Assembly: GCA_009995705.1 (NCBI GenBank) | Contig: JAADBR010000192.1 | Location: 1 to 9,263, forward strand | Length of the DNA: 9,263 nucleotides | Source of the DNA: Microcystis aeruginosa W13-11 | Lineage (GTDB): Bacteria; Cyanobacteriota; Cyanobacteriia; Cyanobacteriales; Microcystaceae | Reading direction: 5' to 3' | Part shown: positions 5,618 to 9,263 of the stretch, in pieces | Numbering within the stretch: the first letter of the stretch is position 1 | How the letters are laid out: every line of letters starts with the position of its first letter | Made by a program: the position numbers and the translations under genes | The notes under the pieces: model-generated | The model's database searches: none | The model's input: the letters and a program-made list of their open reading frames with translations, nothing else | What the model was told of the DNA's origin: nothing

Positions 5618-6913
5618 TCAAATTGTTCCTCTTTTTTTCATTAACTCAACCACAATAGGATGCACATTATACCAGAGATCGCCATTGCGGTATTCTAAAA
5701 TATATAAACCATGCAACAGATCTAGAAAATTTTGATCCTTGAGATCCCTCGGTTTAGACTTTTCATAAACAGTTTTAATAATTTCCTCATCTGCTGTACC
5801 GATACTTTCAGCAAAATCGAGACTAAGTTCTGTGATTGATTGTTCTAAAACAGCTTGATTAATTTTTAGAGTATTATCATCAGGATAACGACGAACCGAT
5901 CGCAAACAAACCCGACAGCAATCATTAGTAATGCGAATTAATTCTCGTAATACTCCCCCACTGTAAAGACAAATTTTTTCGAGGGTGTCAGGATCGATTA
6001 AATCGGGATCGATGCGCTTAGTGATAATCTCGGTTAAAGTAGCAATAATTTGCGGATCGGGTATAGCATTAGGTGAATTAATTTCTCCCTGTTTAAAGAG
6101 TTTGTATACAGGCATTTGTACGATCTGATCGTTAGTTTCTGTTTGGAGAGTTGCCTTTAAAGCTACTTCTCTTAAAGCGGCGATCGGAATAGTCATAATA
6201 ATCCGAAAACCAGGCAACATAATCGCTTTAATATGGGATTGAAAAATATCCCTTACCTGTGCTAAGTCAATTTTATCAATGTCATCAACAATTACCAAGA
6301 TTTTTTTCTGACTTTGGGACTCGATCGCACTAGCTATAATGTTAATTTGGGCAACTAAATCAGTAATTCTCCGCTCATATTTTTGTTTGATTTCCTCGCG
6401 AATAGTCGAATTAATCTTGAGAATTCCTTTAATGTGAGCTAGTAAAGCAGAAAAGTTAAAACCTGTGTCGATAGTGGCATCTGCTTGATTGGTTTCGGTG
6501 CGAATTTGTTCAGCAAACCATTGATAAAAGCTTTTTTTAATAGAATCTTTAATAGTTAAATTTTGGGCTTCCGCTTCTGACATCATCTGAACGGCGATCG
6601 AGAATAAAATATTAACATGATTTACGTCTGACATCTCGATCATGTCTGAGATCGAGAAGAAAACAACAAAATAGCGATCATCTAACTTTCTTTTAAATTC
6701 GTAGAGTAGGGTTGACTTACCACAACCCCGATGTCCTGCTAGAATAATTTTTCCGTCTTCCGAAGGACTATCTTCTACCAATTGTTCTAATTCTTCGATA
6801 ATTTCTGTGCCGTATTTGACAGCAAAACGCTGTAATTCTTTATCTGATCGCAGGGGTAAAAGTTCCAAATTGCGATAGGCTTCTCGAAAGGGTTCTAGTA
6901 AAGGACTAACCAT
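5618..6913 (-). CDS. AAA+ / ORC-CDC6-like P-loop ATPase
   Basis: A 431-residue soluble ATPase of unknown target. The Walker A is GHRGCGKST (60-68) and the Walker B is ILVIVDDID (205-213), with two Asp in a row as in CDC6/Orc1-like and STAND-related ATPases. TIP at 241-243 fits sensor 1, and SGGVLREL (328-335) fits the sensor-2 region with Arg333. Residues 130-200 form a long helical insert. The C-terminus (about 385-431) looks like a winged helix. There is no membrane segment, which argues against KAP-type membrane insertions. It is immediately upstream of the TPR gene and in the same direction. Its own start at 6913 lacks a clear Shine-Dalgarno. The spacer before it holds a G-rich tract and repeats. 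The pair probably acts together; DNA binding through the winged helix is possible but unproven. Confidence 0.88.
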   Translation of the reverse strand: MVSPLLEPFREAYRNLELLPLRSDKELQRFAVKYGTEIIEELEQLVEDSPSEDGKIILAGHRGCGKSTLLYEFKRKLDDRYFVVFFSISDMIEMSDVNHVNILFSIAVQMMSEAEAQNLTIKDSIKKSFYQWFAEQIRTETNQADATIDTGFNFSALLAHIKGILKINSTIREEIKQKYERRITDLVAQINIIASAIESQSQKKILVIVDDIDKIDLAQVRDIFQSHIKAIMLPGFRIIMTIPIAALREVALKATLQTETNDQIVQMPVYKLFKQGEINSPNAIPDPQIIATLTEIITKRIDPDLIDPDTLEKICLYSGGVLRELIRITNDCCRVCLRSVRRYPDDNTLKINQAVLEQSITELSLDFAESIGTADEEIIKTVYEKSKPRDLKDQNFLDLLHGLYILEYRNGDLWYNVHPIVVELMKKRGTI

Positions 6914-6945
6914 GAGTAATTAGGGTTTGCGGCAAAAAGTTTTTT

Positions 6946-6970
6946 GTGGGGGTGGGGTGTGGGGTGTGGG
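6946..6970 (+). repeat. G-rich GTGGGGT repeat with G-quadruplex motif
   Basis: G runs of 5, 4, 4 and 3 at 6948-6952, 6954-6957, 6961-6964 and 6968-6970 are separated by loops T, TGT and TGT, which meets the canonical G-quadruplex pattern on the plus strand. It is 33 bases upstream of the ATPase start, on the template strand for that gene. Directly next to it an ATTATGA repeat runs from 6971 to about 6988. Confidence 0.8.
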
Positions 6971-7013
6971 AATTATGAATTATGAATTGGGTAGTTTTTT
7001 GCTGTGAATGGTG

Positions 7014-7046
7014 AACTGATAACTGATAACTGATAACTGATAACTG
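7014..7046. repeat. Heptanucleotide tandem repeat (AACTGAT)
   Basis: Four exact AACTGAT units (7014-7041) plus AACTG. It ends one base before the bolA stop codon at 7047-7049. It is the reverse complement of the CAGTTAT repeat at 673-737 and resembles cyanobacterial STRR heptamers. Confidence 0.92.
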
Positions 7047-7298
7047 TTATTTTTCTGCTGCCCAACCGTCGGGAGTGTAGGTTTTTAATGCCAAAGCATG
7101 GATTGCTTCGGTAGCGAGTGCCGATTGTAAAGCACCATAAACCATTTGATGCTGTTTAACGCGGGTTTTGCCAGCAAATTCGCCAGAAATAACCACCGCT
7201 TCCAAATGATCGCCACCTCCCGTTAAATCCCGAATCATCACCTGTGCATCGGGGATTTGTTCTTGAATCATCGCTTCTACTTGGCGAAAGTCAACCAT
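7047..7298 (-). CDS. bolA: BolA family protein
   Basis: BolA-like proteins partner with monothiol (CGFS) glutaredoxins through a bridged [2Fe-2S] cluster and take part in iron-sulfur trafficking or iron sensing. This 83-residue product covers the whole domain: the [20 protein letters not shown] opening (15-34), FAGK (41-44), VKQHQMVY (47-54), and the signature [11 protein letters not shown] (66-76) whose His67 is the invariant cluster-related His. The start ATG has GAGGAG with a six-base spacer. The upstream gene on the same strand ends 72 bases away, so they could be cotranscribed. A monothiol glutaredoxin gene, often next to bolA in cyanobacteria, is not found downstream; repeats and the ATPase gene occupy that place. 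The stop codon abuts a heptanucleotide array. Confidence 0.95.
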   Translation of the reverse strand: MVDFRQVEAMIQEQIPDAQVMIRDLTGGGDHLEAVVISGEFAGKTRVKQHQMVYGALQSALATEAIHALALKTYTPDGWAAEK

Positions 7299-7370
7299 CT
7301 TAACTCCTCAAAACAATTTAAAGATACTCTGATCCCATTGTTACCGAAAGCTCGTCAATGGGGATAAAAT

Positions 7371-7967
7371 TCACTGCTGTGGGGGGGGATTGCTAGGAGT
7401 TGCGGAGGTGGGAGTCGGTGCAGAGATGGGTGTGCTGACAAATCCCATTTCGTAGAGTTGTTGATAGCTTTTTTGTCCTAATTCACTGGTGGGGTTTTGG
7501 GATTGAATCACCTGAATTAACAAAGGAACCGCCAATTCTGGCTGATTTTGCGCCCTATGGACCAAAGCAAGCTGATAGGTGGCTTCATCCCGCAGTTGTC
7601 CTGTGTTTAAAGCACTTTGACGCTGAGAATCGAATACTTTTGGGTCAATTCCTGAGAAACTATTAGCTAATTGCAGATGATAGTTAGATAGTTGGTTAAA
7701 AATCCGACGCGCTTGATTGAGTTTGTCCACCGCGACATCGTATTTAGCGGCATTAATAGCAGTGTTCGCTTCTTCCACTAAACGTTGTCCCCCCTGAAGA
7801 CTCAGGACACTATCGGCTTGATTTAAGGGTTTTAATTCGTTAGGATCGCTGGCAGGAGTGTTTGAGTCGGGGGTTTGTGCTTGTCCGTTAGGTGCGATCG
7901 CAATTACTAAACCGATCGCCAGACTGAACAGATAAATTAAACTATAAGGCTGTTTTCGCTTAACCAT
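7371..7967 (-). CDS. Predicted exported TPR-like hypothetical protein
   Basis: Function unknown. From the ATG at 7967 the 198-residue product begins with a basic n-region (MVKRKQ), a hydrophobic core (about residues 8-26) and a likely cleavage site GQA-QT near residue 31, so it is probably exported to the periplasm or lumen. No lipobox Cys is visible. The middle (about 50-170) is helical, with TPR-like segments such as RLVEEANTAINAAKYDVAVDKLNQAR and DEATYQLALVHRAQNQPELAVPLL read in two parts. The tail is Pro/Thr/Ser-rich. An in-frame ATG at 8018 gives a 17-residue longer form that would bury the signal peptide, so the downstream start is preferred; neither has a strong Shine-Dalgarno. A C8 run (7381-7388, seen as G8 on the plus strand) lies five codons from the end. 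The HIP1 site at 7894-7901 is in the signal-peptide region. Confidence 0.75.
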   Translation of the reverse strand: MVKRKQPYSLIYLFSLAIGLVIAIAPNGQAQTPDSNTPASDPNELKPLNQADSVLSLQGGQRLVEEANTAINAAKYDVAVDKLNQARRIFNQLSNYHLQLANSFSGIDPKVFDSQRQSALNTGQLRDEATYQLALVHRAQNQPELAVPLLIQVIQSQNPTSELGQKSYQQLYEMGFVSTPISAPTPTSATPSNPPPQQ

Positions 7968-8088
7968 AAAATTTCTCGACTGAATGTTCCAGAGGGGAAC
8001 GGCTATTTTTTTTGACATCGACAACTGACCTATAGTAGCTTTTTTAGGGCAGTTTCGATCCTACCCTAGCTTTCTAGACGTTAGATCT

Positions 8089-8122
8089 AGCGGTTTTGTC
8101 ACCATAGCAACCGCTGTTTTTT
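8089..8122 (+). terminator. Terminator-like hairpin with T-run, no gene upstream
   Basis: AGCGGTT (8089-8095) pairs with AACCGCT (8109-8115), leaving a 13-base loop, and is followed by GTTTTTT (8116-8122) on the plus strand. No plus-strand gene precedes it; the neighbour to the left is transcribed the other way and starts near 7967-8018. It could end a short non-coding transcript or an antisense RNA, or be chance. The rest of the 7968-8249 spacer shows no other clear signal. Confidence 0.4.
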
Positions 8123-8249
8123 CCCAAAAAATCAGTACAAGTCCCCAAAAAGTTAGTTTATTCCCCCCGATTAATGGTTTAAATACTGATAATTCACCCG
8201 TTGGAAGGCTGTCCAGATAGAATAAAGAGAAAGTAGGAGTTTAGTTAAA

Positions 8250-8831
8250 ATGTCTTTATCACTGATTACTCGTAAGTTTACGGTGGAAGAATACGAAAAA
8301 ATGACAACCGAGGGAATAATCAAACCCGATGAAAAAGTGGAATTAATTCGAGGAGAAATCATCAAAATATCACCGATGGGAACCCGTCATGCTGCTGGTA
8401 TAGATAGATTAATACAATTACTTTATCAAAAGCCAGGACAGAAAATTCTTCTCAGGGTGCAAAATCCGATTAGATTAAATAATAATTCTCAACCAGAACC
8501 AGATTTAAGTTTACTAATACCTCGATCAGATTTTTATGTTGCTGCCCATCCTTGTCCTCAAGATATCTATTTAATTATTGAAGTTTCCGATTCTACCCTC
8601 GATTATGATCGCTATACTAAAATCCCTCTTTATGCGGAAGCAAATATTAAAAAAGTTTGGATCGTTAATCTCAAGGAAGAATGTTTAGAAGTTTATCGCC
8701 ATCCTCTGTATGGCAGTTATCAAGCTGTTCAGAAATATTATCGAGGTGAAAGTATTTTTATTGAATCCTTTCCAGCAATAAAGTTAACTTTAATTGAAAT
8801 ACTCGGTAATAAAAGTCAGATCAAAGGTTAA
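8250..8831 (+). CDS. Uma2 family (DUF820) putative restriction-fold endonuclease
   Basis: Uma2 proteins have a PD-(D/E)XK nuclease fold, are hugely expanded in cyanobacteria, and have no established biological role. This 193-residue protein has the full core: FTVEEYEKM near 10-18, VELIRGEIIKISPMGTRHA (30-48), QNPIRLNNNSQPEPDLSLL (71-89) with catalytic-type Asp85, and IYLIIEVSDSTLDYDRYTK (106-124) with Glu111 and Lys124. All putative metal-binding residues are present. The long C-terminal helical tail of many members is absent. AGGAG (8235-8239) lies 10 bases before the ATG. A TAGAAT (8218-8223) could be a -10 box but no matching -35 is seen. The stop is two bases from the stop of a convergent Uma2 remnant. 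Confidence 0.93.
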   Translation: MSLSLITRKFTVEEYEKMTTEGIIKPDEKVELIRGEIIKISPMGTRHAAGIDRLIQLLYQKPGQKILLRVQNPIRLNNNSQPEPDLSLLIPRSDFYVAAHPCPQDIYLIIEVSDSTLDYDRYTKIPLYAEANIKKVWIVNLKEECLEVYRHPLYGSYQAVQKYYRGESIFIESFPAIKLTLIEILGNKSQIKG

Positions 8832-8833
8832 AC

Positions 8834-9163
8834 TTAGATATCGTGAGGATTAATGCCTAATTCCCGCAGTTTATTGGCTAATCGTTCCGCTCGTTGTTTT
8901 TCCTGATTATAGCTAGTGAAAGCTTGTCCATCGGGATAAAAAAGCAACATTTCCGGTTCCCCTAACTGAAAACAAATTCCTAAACGGTGACTAACCCAAT
9001 TATCGAGAGTTTCTAGAATTTCTAGCTGATTTTCCCCTCTTATCCCACCACTATAGCGGCGTGCAGTCGTATGAGGTACAGTGTCACGAGCTATAAACCA
9101 TGCTAGGCAACGCTTGGTCTGTATCTCACTCAAGCGCTTACCGCTATAACCCTCTTTTGTCAC
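8834..9163 (-). pseudogene. C-terminal remnant of a Uma2-type gene fused to a MITE
   Basis: The 109-residue frame has two parts. Residues about 44-109 match the C-terminal half typical of Uma2 proteins: ILETLDNWVSHRLGICFQLG (48-67), an EPEMLLFYPDGQAF block, then the RAERLANKLRELGINPHDI tail. Residues 6-38 are encoded by the 97-bp palindromic element at 9052-9148 and have no protein-family resemblance. The N-terminal nuclease core (GEII, PEPD and EV motifs) is missing, and reading the flank beyond the element in all minus frames did not restore it. The product is therefore probably a non-functional fragment. It could still be translated as a small protein of the tail domain, but no Shine-Dalgarno supports this. 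Confidence 0.68.
9052..9148. mobile_element. 97-bp MITE with TATAGCGG termini
   Basis: It begins TATAGCGG (9052-9059) and ends CCGCTATA (9141-9148). Over 29 bases the two ends are an inverted repeat with 20 matches. The left terminus matches the insertion-element end at 85-113 in 24 of 29 positions, so both belong to one family. It is too short to encode a transposase and would need a related full-length element. The terminal TA fits a TA target duplication. Confidence 0.85.
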
Positions 9164-9263
9164 TCTAGGGAAGGGTAAGACAGAAATGGCAGGGAAAAAC
9201 GGATTCTAATAGCGAATTTATCAATCGATTAAGTTGGGTATATAGAAAAGAAAAGCAGTGAAT
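9164..9263. other. Window end, nothing recognised
   Basis: AT-rich sequence beyond the MITE. One minus-strand frame is open to the window edge, but its translation resembles no family I know. No promoter, hairpin or repeat is evident. Confidence 0.5.

Noticed and set aside
8171..8365. Minus-strand frame over the Uma2 gene start
   Set aside because: Low-complexity Ser/Ile-rich shadow overlapping a well-supported gene and its ribosome site.

Overview
The window looks like cyanobacterial chromosome, most likely Microcystis (genus is inference). The cyanobacterial signs are a PAP/fibrillin-family gene, a cyanobacterial-type RseP, a BolA-like gene, Uma2 (DUF820) genes, two copies of the HIP1 octamer GCGATCGC (2854-2861 and 7894-7901), heptanucleotide tandem repeats between genes, and dense small palindromic or MITE-like elements. 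No rRNA, tRNA or CRISPR array was seen.

Layout. 1-113 is the end of an insertion element that has cut off the 3' end of a rhomboid protease gene (109-657, minus). A repeat-rich spacer follows (673-832). Next come nth (876-1532, minus) and rseP (1532-2623, minus), which overlap by one base. A small conserved-looking gene with an apparent frameshift (2773-3055, plus) lies divergent to rseP. A PAP/fibrillin gene (3235-3825, plus) follows, with a long structured-looking leader and its own probable promoter.

3827-6913 is the accessory core: a AAA+/ORC-CDC6-like ATPase (5618-6913, minus) followed by a TPR protein with a degenerate NTPase-like head (4066-5385, minus). The two genes appear to have been a tight operon. 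A 224-bp palindromic element carrying a 37-bp tandem array now sits between them and separates the TPR start codon from a good Shine-Dalgarno sequence. A related 106-bp element lies one base after the fibrillin stop.

6914-9263 holds a repeat-rich spacer with a G-quadruplex motif, a bolA-like gene (7047-7298, minus), a secreted or lipid-anchored-free helical-repeat protein of unknown function (7371-7967, minus), an intact Uma2-family gene (8250-8831, plus) and, convergent to it by two bases, the C-terminal remnant of a second Uma2-type gene whose upstream end is a 97-bp MITE. The MITE ends match the insertion element at position 113.

How the genes work together. nth and rseP are translationally coupled housekeeping genes (base-excision repair; intramembrane proteolysis). 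The ATPase plus TPR pair resembles NTP-dependent signalling or conflict modules and is the best candidate for an undescribed system, though no effector domain is visible. The other genes appear independent. Mobile and repetitive DNA has damaged or re-engineered at least three loci: rhomboid truncation, TPR translation start, and Uma2 remnant.
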